The notes beneath the pieces were generated by a model, which was not told where the DNA came from, made no database searches, and saw nothing but the letters and a program-made list of their open reading frames with translations. Source: Vibrio mimicus (GTDB lineage: Bacteria; Pseudomonadota; Gammaproteobacteria; Enterobacterales; Vibrionaceae). Taken from it: a DNA stretch of 64,000 nt. Each line of letters begins with the position of its first letter. Position 1 is the stretch's first letter. The stretch covers positions 2,093,501 to 2,157,500 of the forward strand of contig NZ_CP077426.1 in NCBI RefSeq assembly GCF_019048845.1, read 5' to 3'. Made by a program: the position numbers and the translations under genes. Below, in pieces: positions 23,999 through 33,889 of the stretch.

Positions 23999-24023
23999 AA
24001 AAAAAGAGGCCGACTGGCCTCTT
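23999..24023 (-). terminator. Terminator of the lysine transporter gene
   Basis: On the minus strand AAGAGGCC, loop AGTC, GGCCTCTT (24004-24023), followed by a run of T (complement of the A run 23999-24005). Confidence 0.9.
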
Positions 24024-24042
24024 ATCTCTATAGCGATGCGAA

Positions 24043-25644
24043 TTAGGCAGACACCTGTTTGCTCACTTTGGCTTTTGATAGTGCGGCAAAAATTAAGCAA
24101 ACCACCACAAAACTCACGGATGCGGCAGCTAAAGCCAGCCCGAGTGAAGCAAAAATTCCCAGCACCACGTAACCAATCGCTGACACTAACGCAACCGCCA
24201 ATGCGTAAGGCAGTTGAGTCGCAACATGGTCAATATGATGACAACGTGCTCCCGTCGAAGACAGGATGGTAGTATCTGAAATCGGAGAACAGTGATCACC
24301 AAAAACTGAACCCGCAAGCACCGCACCAAGCATTGGCAGCATCAACGCAATATCGGTGGCTCCCGCCATATCACCGGCAATCGGCAGCATGATGCCAAAG
24401 GTGCCCCATGACGTTCCAGTGGAGAAAGCCATTGCACCTGACAAGATGAACAAAATGACCGGTAACCAATGTGGATCTATATTCCCTTGCACTAACGATG
24501 AAAGGTAAGCCCCCGTCTTCATGTCACCGATGACAGAACCTATGGTCCACGCAAAAATCAGGATCAAAATTGCACCAAACATCGATTTCGCACCAATCCA
24601 TAAGGTTTTTGCGATTTCAGCCGTCGGTAGTTTTTGGCGCAACACGGTCACAAAAGCCATCGCCAGACCGACTAATCCACCATATACCAATGAAGTACCA
24701 ACATTGGTATTTTCAAACGCCCCAAAAATATCAAACGACTGACCACTTTCCGCTAATGCACTTGCGCCAGTCCAAATCATCGCGCTAATTGTTGCAACAA
24801 CAAGGAAGACGATAGGTAAAACCAAGTCTAAAACCGTACCACGCTCACTTTCACGAATGTCGAGTTCTTCATTCAGTTCATGCGCTTCTTTAGCATCCGT
24901 GCTTGAATCTTCGTCAAAGCCACGTCCTTGAGAAGCCGCAATCTCATGTTTGCGCATTTGGCCGATGTCCATTTGGAACCACACCACAGCAAACACCATC
25001 AACAGAGCAAAGATTGCGTAGAAGTTCATCGGCACTAAACGCAGATAAGCGCCTAACGCTGAGTAATCTTCAATACCGTGCGAAACCAAAATACCGCCGA
25101 TGATGGTCATGATATAAGCGCCCCAACTGGAAGCGGGCATGACCACACACATCGGTGCCGCCGTGGAATCAAGAATATAGGCTAACTTAGCGCGCGAAAC
25201 GTAAAAGCGATCCGTCACCGGACGGGCGATAGAACCAACAGCAAGGCTATTAAAATAATCGTCAACAAAAATGAATACGCCTAAGAATGCTGCTAGTAAT
25301 TTTGAGCCTCGTTTACTTTTCACTCTCTCTTGAGCCCAGAGCGCAAAAGCGCGAGTCCCACCTGAAAGAGTCAGCAATGCCGTCATCATGCCTAACAAAA
25401 GCAAAAAGCCAACAATACTCATGTTCCACGCATTAATGGCACCCTCTTTCACAAATACACTGCCAACTTGAGTAGCAATATATTGTGCAGATTGACCAAC
25501 AGAATAGTCAGCCAGCAGAAATGCACCTAAGAAAATACCCACACCGAGAGAAAGTAATACACGGCGAGTAACAATTGCCAAACTCAATGCAACCAGTGGT
25601 GGTACAACAGAGAGTGGCGAAGAGGCAAAATCGATTAAATTCAT
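24043..25644 (-). CDS. lysW: NhaC-family lysine transporter (LysW type)
   Basis: This 533-residue membrane protein of the NhaC Na+/H+ antiporter superfamily has about 11-12 hydrophobic segments. Family hallmarks include 'FIFVDDYFNSLAVGSIARPVTDR', 'DSTAAPMCVVMPASSWGAY' and 'LAGSVFGDHCSPISDTTILSSTGARC'. A cytosolic acidic loop lies around residues 235-270. A lysine riboswitch sits in its leader, so I call it a LysW-type lysine transporter: comparative genomics has linked NhaC-type genes with L-boxes to lysine uptake. Without the riboswitch it would only be called an Na+/H+ antiporter. ATG 25644 has GGAAG just upstream. It is monocistronic with its own terminator. Transport of lysine is inference from regulation, not from residues. 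Confidence 0.85.
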   Translation of the reverse strand: MNLIDFASSPLSVVPPLVALSLAIVTRRVLLSLGVGIFLGAFLLADYSVGQSAQYIATQVGSVFVKEGAINAWNMSIVGFLLLLGMMTALLTLSGGTRAFALWAQERVKSKRGSKLLAAFLGVFIFVDDYFNSLAVGSIARPVTDRFYVSRAKLAYILDSTAAPMCVVMPASSWGAYIMTIIGGILVSHGIEDYSALGAYLRLVPMNFYAIFALLMVFAVVWFQMDIGQMRKHEIAASQGRGFDEDSSTDAKEAHELNEELDIRESERGTVLDLVLPIVFLVVATISAMIWTGASALAESGQSFDIFGAFENTNVGTSLVYGGLVGLAMAFVTVLRQKLPTAEIAKTLWIGAKSMFGAILILIFAWTIGSVIGDMKTGAYLSSLVQGNIDPHWLPVILFILSGAMAFSTGTSWGTFGIMLPIAGDMAGATDIALMLPMLGAVLAGSVFGDHCSPISDTTILSSTGARCHHIDHVATQLPYALAVALVSAIGYVVLGIFASLGLALAAASVSFVVVCLIFAALSKAKVSKQVSA

Positions 25645-25760
25645 GATCTTCCAAAACCAGTAAAAATGGTTAGAGATCTACTGCAGACAAATTAAGCAAC
25701 TTCATGTCAACTTAATTTATGTTGAACTAAGCGAAAGGGAAGCGAACACTTCACCCAACC
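25645..25760 (-). promoter_or_regulatory. Riboswitch expression platform
   Basis: Between the aptamer and ATG 25644 the RNA can form a GGGTGAAG/CTTCCC hairpin near 25743-25757, an ACTTAATTT-rich segment, and a small AACCA...TGGTT hairpin (25654-25670) directly before the GGAAG ribosome site. No strong GC stem with a T run is present, so translational control is more likely than termination. Confidence 0.5.
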
Positions 25761-25935
25761 CTACAGTAGCGCTCCATAGTTTAACAACAATATAGACTAT
25801 GGCAGTGTTACACCTATTTGATGTAACCCCAGCTAGCTGCTTTGATTGGCGAGCTAACTTCGGCAACAACGCCTTTTTCCACAATTCATTGGCATCACCC
25901 CAACTGTGGATACTCTTCGTAATCGCTCCTCTACG
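25761..25935 (-). ncRNA. Lysine riboswitch (L box)
   Basis: Read on the minus strand, conserved blocks appear in order: GTAGAGGAGCG and GAAGAGTATCC; a CCACAG...TTGTGG arm (P2); GAAAAAGGC-GTTGTT-GCCGAAG (P3); AGTTAGC...GCTAGCT (P4); CTGGGGTTACAT...GTGTAACACTGCC (P5); and ATGGAGCGCTACTGTAG closing P1. These correspond block by block to the B. subtilis lysC leader. It precedes an NhaC-family gene by 116 nt. Lysine binding should switch off the transporter. Confidence 0.94.
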
Positions 25936-25940
25936 GCGAA

Positions 25941-26327
25941 AGAATCGTACTAAATCAGTCAACTCATTTGGCTTATTTAGTATGGCTTTCGCATTAGGTA
26001 CGACACATTTTACTTAACAAAAATATCAATGCAACTAGGAGGTAAGTAGAAAAACAAGTGGCATAGCTCACAATTCGATCATTTCATAGAAACTTCATTC
26101 ATAAAAAAACCTCTAAACTTGATATATAGAACTAAAGTTATTTATTCATGTTATAAGTCACCTACAGTTACTTTTATATGAAGTTTTCTTAAGGTGAGGA
26201 AATAAGCCCTAATAATTAATTTTTACTTTCTTGTTATTTTGACTTAATATTTACAGCGAAAACTTGTCAGTATAATAAGCTAGGTTTAATATTAACTCGT
26301 TATCCAAATTGTGAACAGGAAATGGTA
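25941..26327. other. riboswitch promoter / hns upstream region
   Basis: A very AT-rich spacer. On the minus strand it must hold the promoter of the lysine-riboswitch transcript. On the plus strand a perfect -10 TATAAT (26271-26276) lies 52 bp before the hns start, with only a weak -35. Curved A/T tracts are plausible H-NS autoregulatory sites. No gene is evident. Confidence 0.5.
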
Positions 26328-26735
26328 ATGTCGGAAATCACTAAGACTTTATTAAATATTCGTAGCCTACGCGCGTATGCACGTGAACTGACTATTGAAC
26401 AACTTGAAGAAGCTCTAGATAAATTAACTATCGTTGTTGAAGAGCGTAAAGACGCAGAAGCAGAAGAGATTGCTGCTCGTGCAGAACAAGAAGCAAAATT
26501 GGCAGCGATTGCTGAGCAAATTGCTAAAGATGGTATTGATCTAGAAGCGCTTATTTCTGCGCTTTCTGGTGAAACCAAAACTAAAGCAAAAGGCAAACGT
26601 GCTCCTCGCCCTGCAAAATACAAGTATATCGACACCAACGGTGAAGAAAAAACTTGGACAGGCCAAGGCCGTACTCCTTCAGTGATCCAAAAAGCACTGG
26701 ATGAAGGTAAATCTCTGGAAGAATTCGCTCTGTAA
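26328..26735 (+). CDS. hns: H-NS (VicH), nucleoid-associated silencer
   Basis: This histone-like nucleoid structuring protein of 135 residues silences AT-rich and horizontally acquired genes and compacts DNA; in V. cholerae it is called VicH and represses virulence and biofilm genes. The N-terminal oligomerisation region spans 1-65 (MSEITKTLLNIRSLRAYARE; coiled coil), followed by a basic linker (TKAKGKRAPRPAKYKY). The C-terminal DNA-binding domain contains 'TWTGQGRTPSVIQKAL' with the QGR minor-groove motif. ATG 26328 is preferred to ATG 26322 because AGGAA would sit too close to the latter. It is monocistronic with a strong terminator. Confidence 0.97.
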   Translation: MSEITKTLLNIRSLRAYARELTIEQLEEALDKLTIVVEERKDAEAEEIAARAEQEAKLAAIAEQIAKDGIDLEALISALSGETKTKAKGKRAPRPAKYKYIDTNGEEKTWTGQGRTPSVIQKALDEGKSLEEFAL

Positions 26736-26760
26736 TTTTGCCAGAAACTAAAATGATAAA

Positions 26761-26783
26761 GGCTCCCGAAGGAGCCTTTTTGT
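26761..26783 (+). terminator. Bidirectional terminator hns/gsk
   Basis: AAAGGCTCC (26758-26766), CGAA tetraloop, GGAGCC (26771-26776), then TTTTT. Convergent genes share it. Confidence 0.92.
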
Positions 26784-28087
26784 TATCTTTCCCAATAAGC
26801 CTCTTCAAGGCTATCTTCTCGCTCAGGAAGACCACGTGAAAGACGTGGTGAGTGCTGCGCCAATACTTCATAACTTGCACGGTTAGAGTATTTGCAAACT
26901 TGAGAGAAAGAAGAATAGGTTAAAAACTCATGTTGATGCTTACTTGAGTTAGGGACGTTTTCTTTATGGTATTTATTAGCCGCCATATCATGCAGCAGAG
27001 CTGATAATGCTGCATCCCCCGCACCATTGGTATTTTTTATCTTCTCCGGACCGCCCATATAAGGTGAAATATGTGAATAAACACGAATCGGGTTTATACA
27101 ACTGTCTTTACGTGCTGGACGACTAAATTCATAGCGGTTAAATTCTGGGACCGATCCCGGTAATAAAGGTAATGACGTTTCACGCTTAGCCGAATCTTCG
27201 GTATATCCTGCCATAAATAATCCAACAGGACCTGCTGTACAAAGTACTAAATCAACCCAATCTAGCGCTTTATCAGACGCCGCCAACGGATCGCTTTCTC
27301 CGGTTAACGCTAATGCTTCATCTTCATTCATTGCTACCACAGTGACATGATCACGTAAAAAGTCTTGCCAGAATTTAGGATCATCCTGAATAACAAATTT
27401 TGTTCCTAGAGTTAATACCACTGGAACATCATATTTTTTTGCATATTCAATTGCGTGCATCGTTGCTTCCGGCATAGGGTCGCCTTCTTTACAACGAACT
27501 AAATAAGCCGTAATAACTAATGCTGAAGCACTAGCAAATATTTTTTCTGGAATACTGTCTGGATGTAATTGGTTCATCTGCCCTTCGCTGATTGCGAAAG
27601 TGCGTTCACCATCTTCAGTAATCAGAGCGAAGCAACGACCGATTGCACCTTCTACACCTTGTAAATAATTGAGATCCATACGGCTAGAAGTGTTGCACAG
27701 ATAACGATAGCCATAGCTGCCAATCTTAATATCTTGGCTCATTACACCCAGTAGCGTTGAGCGGTCATCGGCTAATACTGAATAATTGTGCAGCGTATTC
27801 CCTATCGTCCCACCTGCGTATTCATTAGTAATTAAACGCTGATCTTTTAATTCGTTATATAAAGCTTCAGCCGCTTGATCATCGATCACTAATGAGTGTC
27901 CCTTACTCAGACCGTAACGCTCGATCAAATCTGAATCCACCTTGGCCTCAATATCCACCAACGTTTGATCAATACCGATAATATGAGTGCGCGACATCTT
28001 CTTATTTTCTTGCGCTTGAATCACGAGAGGATCACGCGCGTGAACCGGAAAATAATGCTTAGATTTGCGTTGGCCAGGAAATTTCAT
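26783..28087 (-). CDS. gsk: Inosine-guanosine kinase Gsk
   Basis: This PfkB/ribokinase-family nucleoside kinase of 434 residues phosphorylates inosine and guanosine in purine salvage. It aligns with E. coli Gsk end to end (MKFPG start, 'GLPEREDSLEEAYWER' end). The catalytic 'NTNGAGDAALSALLHD' motif with the base Asp and anion hole is intact, as are 'AGGTIGNTLHNYSVLADD' and 'GTKFVI'. It is monocistronic. A PurR-like box lies about 80-95 bp upstream of the start, consistent with purine control. Confidence 0.96.
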   Translation of the reverse strand: MKFPGQRKSKHYFPVHARDPLVIQAQENKKMSRTHIIGIDQTLVDIEAKVDSDLIERYGLSKGHSLVIDDQAAEALYNELKDQRLITNEYAGGTIGNTLHNYSVLADDRSTLLGVMSQDIKIGSYGYRYLCNTSSRMDLNYLQGVEGAIGRCFALITEDGERTFAISEGQMNQLHPDSIPEKIFASASALVITAYLVRCKEGDPMPEATMHAIEYAKKYDVPVVLTLGTKFVIQDDPKFWQDFLRDHVTVVAMNEDEALALTGESDPLAASDKALDWVDLVLCTAGPVGLFMAGYTEDSAKRETSLPLLPGSVPEFNRYEFSRPARKDSCINPIRVYSHISPYMGGPEKIKNTNGAGDAALSALLHDMAANKYHKENVPNSSKHQHEFLTYSSFSQVCKYSNRASYEVLAQHSPRLSRGLPEREDSLEEAYWER

Positions 28088-28164
28088 AAGGGTTACTTGG
28101 GTTCAAGGATGAAAGGAGCGCCGATTCTACCGCGCACCTTTTAGTGCAGCAACAAAGGAAAAAA

Positions 28165-28180
28165 TAGCAAACGTTTGCAT
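28165..28180 (-). promoter_or_regulatory. Candidate PurR box upstream of gsk
   Basis: TAGCAAACGTTTGCAT matches the PurR consensus ACGCAAACGTTTGCGT at 13 of 16 positions, including the whole 12-bp palindromic core GCAAACGTTTGC. It lies between divergent gsk and mnmA, nearer gsk. Confidence 0.7.
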
Positions 28181-28351
28181 TGTGAGGATTTTATTTCAAA
28201 CCCTATCTTTAGCGCTTGGAGCGCAAGTGATTCAATGATTTAGCAACATTTGACTGAAGTCAGATGAAGTGTGATTAGTGTCTCGGATCTGTCCTCGAAA
28301 AATTCTTTCTGTTAGAATCCCCGTCCAAGTTCATCAAGTGGTAGATAAGTG

Positions 28352-29467
28352 ATGTCTGTAGAGCACAGTGCAAACAACCCAAAGAAAGTAATTGTCGGCA
28401 TGTCTGGAGGGGTTGATTCCTCTGTTTCAGCCTATCTTCTCAAGCAACAGGGTTACCAAGTGGAAGGCCTGTTTATGAAAAACTGGGAAGAAGACGATAA
28501 CGAAGAGTATTGTACTGCGGCAGAAGATTTAGCCGATGCTCAGGCTGTGTGTGACAAACTCGGCATTCCTCTGCATACCATTAACTTTGCCGCCGAATAT
28601 TGGGACAACGTATTTGAGTACTTCCTTGCCGAATATAAAGCAGGCCGTACCCCTAACCCAGATATTCTGTGTAATAAAGAAATCAAATTCAAAGCCTTCT
28701 TAGAATTTGCTGATGAAGTGCTGGATGCGGACTACATCGCCATGGGTCACTATGTTCGTCGTACTTTCCCGCAAAATGGTGAAAAGCCACAAATGCTGCG
28801 TGGGTTGGACAACAATAAAGACCAGAGTTACTTCCTTTATACACTGAGCCATGAACAAGTTGCGCGTAGCCTATTCCCTGTTGGTGATCTCGAAAAACCA
28901 GAAGTACGCCGCATTGCGGAAGAACAAGGTTTAATCACGGCGAAAAAGAAAGATTCTACCGGTATCTGTTTTATCGGTGAGCGCAAATTTACTGACTTCT
29001 TATCTCGCTATTTGCCAGCCCAACCGGGTAAAATCGAAACCCCTGAAGGGAAAGTGATTGGTGAGCACCAAGGCTTGATGTACCACACACTCGGACAACG
29101 TAAAGGTCTGCACATTGGTGGTATGAAAGAGAGCAATGAACAGCCATGGTATGTGGCGGATAAAGATTTAAAACGCAATGTGCTAATTGCAGTACAAGGC
29201 GCGGATCATCCACTGCTCAAATCTCATGGCTTGGTCGCTGCGCAACTACATTGGGTTGATCGCACCCCCATCACAGAACCCGTACGTTGCAGCGTGAAGA
29301 CGCGTTATCGTCAAAGTGACATCGCTTGTACCATCATTCCACTCAGTGATGACCGAATTAAAGTGATGTTTGACGAGCCGCAAGTGGCTGTAACGCCAGG
29401 ACAATCCGCCGTGTTTTATCAAGGTGAAATCTGCCTTGGTGGCGGCATCATTGAAGAGCGCATTTAG
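28352..29467 (+). CDS. mnmA: MnmA, tRNA 2-thiouridylase
   Basis: This PP-loop ATPase of 371 residues installs the 2-thio group on U34 of tRNA Glu, Gln and Lys, using sulfur relayed by the Tus system. The PP-loop SGGVDS is at 18-23; catalytic cysteines are C107 ([12 protein letters not shown]) and C206 ([10 protein letters not shown]). ATG 28352 is chosen over the GTG at 28349. It is the first gene of mnmA-hflD-purB, the same order as in E. coli. hflD begins 22 bp downstream. Confidence 0.97.
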   Translation: MSVEHSANNPKKVIVGMSGGVDSSVSAYLLKQQGYQVEGLFMKNWEEDDNEEYCTAAEDLADAQAVCDKLGIPLHTINFAAEYWDNVFEYFLAEYKAGRTPNPDILCNKEIKFKAFLEFADEVLDADYIAMGHYVRRTFPQNGEKPQMLRGLDNNKDQSYFLYTLSHEQVARSLFPVGDLEKPEVRRIAEEQGLITAKKKDSTGICFIGERKFTDFLSRYLPAQPGKIETPEGKVIGEHQGLMYHTLGQRKGLHIGGMKESNEQPWYVADKDLKRNVLIAVQGADHPLLKSHGLVAAQLHWVDRTPITEPVRCSVKTRYRQSDIACTIIPLSDDRIKVMFDEPQVAVTPGQSAVFYQGEICLGGGIIEERI

Positions 29468-29489
29468 AGTCAATTTTTAGGAGATTTAC

Positions 29490-30107
29490 GTGGCTAACGC
29501 AATTTACGACCGTACCATCGCTTTCGCTGGCATTTGTCAGGCTGTGGCACTTGTACAACAAGTTGCCAAAAATGGTTACTGTGATTCTGATGCGTTTGAA
29601 ACTTCGCTCAAAGCCATTACGTGTACTAATCCAAGTAATACACTAGAAGTTTTCGGCCACGAAAGTCAGCTCAAGCTCGGTTTGGAGTGCTTGGTCAAAG
29701 GTATTGACAGCACTCCAACAGGCAGCGAAATCACTCGTTATCTGATTAGCCTAATGGCGCTTGAACGTAAGTTAAGCGGCCGCCGCGACGCCATGAGTCA
29801 ACTTGGCGACCGCATTCAAATGATTGAGCGTCAGCTTGAACATTTTGACTTATTCGATGATCAAATGATCAGCAACCTCGCCAGTATCTACCTTGATGTG
29901 GTAAGCCCCATCGGCCCACGTATTCAAGTCACTGGCACACCATCCGTATTACAGCAAACCGCTAACCAACACAAAGTGCGCGCCCTACTCCTGTCAGGGC
30001 TCCGCTGCGCCGTATTGTGGCGTCAGGTTGGTGGACGCCGTCGTCACCTGATTTTCGGTCGTAAAAAGATGATCGAACAGGCGCAAATTTTGTTAGCGCG
30101 AATCTAA
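29490..30107 (+). CDS. hflD: HflD homologue (YcfC)
   Basis: This 205-residue mostly helical protein (DUF489) is a peripheral membrane factor that in E. coli binds phage lambda CII and sits between mnmA and purB. The same order is kept here. The start is GTG 29490 with GGAG 6-7 nt upstream. The C-terminus is highly basic ([13 protein letters not shown]). Its role outside phage lysogeny is unknown. Confidence 0.92.
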   Translation: MANAIYDRTIAFAGICQAVALVQQVAKNGYCDSDAFETSLKAITCTNPSNTLEVFGHESQLKLGLECLVKGIDSTPTGSEITRYLISLMALERKLSGRRDAMSQLGDRIQMIERQLEHFDLFDDQMISNLASIYLDVVSPIGPRIQVTGTPSVLQQTANQHKVRALLLSGLRCAVLWRQVGGRRRHLIFGRKKMIEQAQILLARI

Positions 30108-30143
30108 GTGATGACAACCCACTCGAATTACTCACACCTTTAA

Positions 30144-31535
<1,392 letters not shown>

Positions 31536-31560
31536 TCTCGATATGAAATAGCAAATAACC

Positions 31561-31588
31561 AAGGGGGAGCAACGGCTCCCCTTTATTC
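31561..31588 (+). terminator. Terminator of purB
   Basis: GGGGAGC (31564-31570), loop AACG, GCTCCCC (31575-31581), then TTTATT, with flanking A-T pairs extending the stem. Confidence 0.85.
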
Positions 31589-31594
31589 TGTCTG

Positions 31595-32173
31595 TCATTT
31601 ACCATTTTCAATCCGATTCATTCCTATTAGTTGATTCCGTAAGGCTAAATATTCGGTTTGTGGGGAAAGCCAAATCGATAAAAAGGCATCGTTGAACGCT
31701 TCATCGTCAATCGTTCCAATGCTGTACTGCAACTCATGATCGTGAGCAAAGAAGAATTCACCGCTCTGCCCATCAGAGACATACACCAAGCGATCGCCCA
31801 TCGCGACATCCGGTAACATTTGTTGTAATTGTGCCAACCAAGGCTGAGTTTGCGGCTCTTTAAACCCCAACTTGTGCCATTGGTCTTTGGTGGCATCGAT
31901 TAACTGCTGGCGTTTAATGTCTCGCAGATAACGTATTTCCAACGCCATGGGATGCGGTGAAATGTCCTGCGATTCATGGTATTGACCATCCGGCGCTCTG
32001 AGCTGTGAGGAGTAGATATCCAGCCACAACCACGAGAGTGTCGCCTGCCCCACCACAGGCCACTCTGTCCATGTACTGGTCGGTTTGTGTTCGGCTTGCG
32101 CCGCATTAGCGACGGCGGCGTAACCAAGTCCGCTCATCAGCAAAACGAATAGGGTTATAAGTGCTTTTTTCAT
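31595..32173 (-). CDS. Secreted chalcone-isomerase-like protein
   Basis: This 192-residue protein has a clear signal peptide (MKKALITLFVLLMSGLGYA...ANA). The mature part resembles the bacterial chalcone isomerase-like family (CHI_2): a 'VGQATLSWLWLDIYSSQL' strand pair, 'ALEIRYLRDIKRQQLIDATKDQW', 'GDRLVYVSDG' and 'FNDAFLSIWLSPQT'. Eukaryotic relatives bind fatty acids, which fits the lipid-modifying neighbours. It is the last gene of the seven-gene cluster and its first 68 nt overlap the end of the DUF2878 gene, a long overlap suggesting coupled translation. Catalytic activity is not established. Confidence 0.8.
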   Translation of the reverse strand: MKKALITLFVLLMSGLGYAAVANAAQAEHKPTSTWTEWPVVGQATLSWLWLDIYSSQLRAPDGQYHESQDISPHPMALEIRYLRDIKRQQLIDATKDQWHKLGFKEPQTQPWLAQLQQMLPDVAMGDRLVYVSDGQSGEFFFAHDHELQYSIGTIDDEAFNDAFLSIWLSPQTEYLALRNQLIGMNRIENGK

Positions 32174-32648
32174 GCCTCATTACCTTCAACAGCCACCAAG
32201 TGATACCTATCCATTCCAAAAAGAGTGCCAACATGACGATAAATGTTGGGTAATCCCAACTCACTGCACCGTTTTGGTACCCAACCCAATAACTTAAGCT
32301 ACCCAACACACCACCAAGAAAACAGATTAAGAATTGTGGATAGCGATTCACCTGCGGCAGAAAATGGCCTGTGTACCAAGTAAAAGCAAACCAGAGTGCC
32401 ATTAACCAAAGCGGAAACTCACCGTCGGCAAAGCTAAGCAGGCCGATCGCCATATTGCCGCTATCGAGTAAGATGCCAATAATTGCCATCCACACCATTT
32501 TTTCAAATAGCGGATGACGCTGGATGGCTGCCAATGCATAAGTCCCAATAACAAGCAAAGCGGTTAGCCATAGCCATTTTTGCTGACCAAACACCGCCAG
32601 AGTCCAAATTAGATCAAACCATATGGAAACCCATACCAGTGCCATCAT
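32106..32648 (-). CDS. DUF2878 membrane protein
   Basis: This small integral membrane protein of 180 residues has about five hydrophobic helices and a basic C-terminus (DERTWLRRRR). It fits the DUF2878 family, which occurs beside Cfa-like and DUF1365 genes. Its ATG overlaps the cfa stop (TAATG). A second in-frame ATG follows at once. No function is known; an accessory role in lipid modification is inferred from context. Confidence 0.75.
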   Translation of the reverse strand: MMALVWVSIWFDLIWTLAVFGQQKWLWLTALLVIGTYALAAIQRHPLFEKMVWMAIIGILLDSGNMAIGLLSFADGEFPLWLMALWFAFTWYTGHFLPQVNRYPQFLICFLGGVLGSLSYWVGYQNGAVSWDYPTFIVMLALFLEWIGITWWLLKVMRHEKSTYNPIRFADERTWLRRRR

Positions 32649-33889
32649 TAATCTCGTTCGAACGTCATATGTACTGTGCTGATGCTACGTGCCAAAAAAC
32701 CACCTTCGCAGTAGCAGAAGTAATAACGCCACATGCGGATAAAGCGTTCGTCATAGCCCAGCTCACGCACTTTGGGCAGTTGCTGTTCAAAGCGCTCACG
32801 CCAGTGTTGCAAAGTGATCGCGTAATCAATACCGATGTCGTGCAGATTGCGAACAACGAATCCCGTGCGTTTTGTGGCAAGCTCAGTCAATACACTGACC
32901 GAAGGCAAAAAGCCGCCGGGGAAAATGTACTTCTGAATAAAATCCACATTATTGCTGTAACTCTCATATCGTTGGTCGGCAATGGTAATGGCCTGCAACG
33001 CCATTTTTCCGTGGGGCTTGAGCAAAGCGTAGCAATGACTGAGAAACCTAGGTAAGTAAGCCTTGCCCACCGCTTCTATCATTTCTATCGAGACTAATTT
33101 GTCGTACTGCCCTTCCAGTAAACGGTAATCTTGCTTCAAGAGTGTAATTTGCTCACTCAGACCCAAAGCAGCAATTTTCTGCTTGGCGTAGGCAAACTGT
33201 TCTTCAGAAATGGTGGTGGTTGTGACCCTACAGCCATAGTTTTGCGCTATGTAAATCGCCATTGCACCCCATCCAGTACCGATTTCCAACACATGGTCAG
33301 TGGGTTTAAGCTGTAGCTGTTCACATAAACGTTGCATCTTCTGCTGCTGCGCTTGTTCAAGTGAGAGATCTGCTTGATTAAACAGCGCACTGGAATAAAG
33401 CATGCTGTCATCTAAAAACAGTTGGTACAGCTCATTACCCAGATCGTAGTGCTGATGAATATTCTCTTTGGCTTGCTCTATGGTGTTGCGTTTGAGCCAA
33501 TGAGTTACACGGTTCAACCATTTAGTGACCGGGTTACTTTGGCTCTCAAGCTTATCCAACGCCCCCAAATTGGCGGCCATCAACTGCATCAATGCCGTAA
33601 GGTTAGGGCTTTCCCACCAACCATCCATATAGGCTTCCGCAGCGGCAATACTGCCTCCTTTCAGAACACGGCTGTAGAAATCAGGATGCTTTACTTCGAT
33701 CACCGCATGAATCGTATCGGGTTTATCACGGCCAAATTGTTCATGAGAAGTCTGAGTTTGCTCAGGAAAGTTCTCAATGACCGTCAAGTTACCATCAAGA
33801 TGTTGCAAGGCTCGATGAATGACACTGCGGGCCCCTTTTTGCCAACTGGTCAAAGAGCGCGAAACTTCCATAGACGAGCTATTTAACAT
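32648..33889 (-). CDS. cfa: Cfa-like SAM-dependent lipid methyltransferase
   Basis: This 413-residue member of the cyclopropane fatty acid synthase family acts on unsaturated acyl chains of phospholipids with SAM. The SAM site is EIGTGWGA (202-209), and the conserved MIEAVG glutamate is E272. Two residues differ from canonical Cfa: where E. coli has GCGWG the protein has GTGWG (T205), and where E. coli has LLHTIG it has LQAITI (Q299). Those Cys and His positions help hold the bicarbonate base in canonical enzymes. The C-terminal Cys region is FCYCEGGF (392, 394). The product may therefore be a cyclopropane or another methylated acyl chain. ATG 33889 has GGAG upstream and overlaps the DUF1365 stop by 11 nt. 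Confidence 0.88.
   Translation of the reverse strand: MLNSSSMEVSRSLTSWQKGARSVIHRALQHLDGNLTVIENFPEQTQTSHEQFGRDKPDTIHAVIEVKHPDFYSRVLKGGSIAAAEAYMDGWWESPNLTALMQLMAANLGALDKLESQSNPVTKWLNRVTHWLKRNTIEQAKENIHQHYDLGNELYQLFLDDSMLYSSALFNQADLSLEQAQQQKMQRLCEQLQLKPTDHVLEIGTGWGAMAIYIAQNYGCRVTTTTISEEQFAYAKQKIAALGLSEQITLLKQDYRLLEGQYDKLVSIEMIEAVGKAYLPRFLSHCYALLKPHGKMALQAITIADQRYESYSNNVDFIQKYIFPGGFLPSVSVLTELATKRTGFVVRNLHDIGIDYAITLQHWRERFEQQLPKVRELGYDERFIRMWRYYFCYCEGGFLARSISTVHMTFERD

Noticed and set aside
25717..26017. ORFs of 81 residues (-) and 72 residues (+) upstream of the lysine transporter
   Set aside because: They coincide with the lysine riboswitch and its promoter; the conserved RNA blocks explain the sequence, and neither frame has a ribosome site or recognisable protein.
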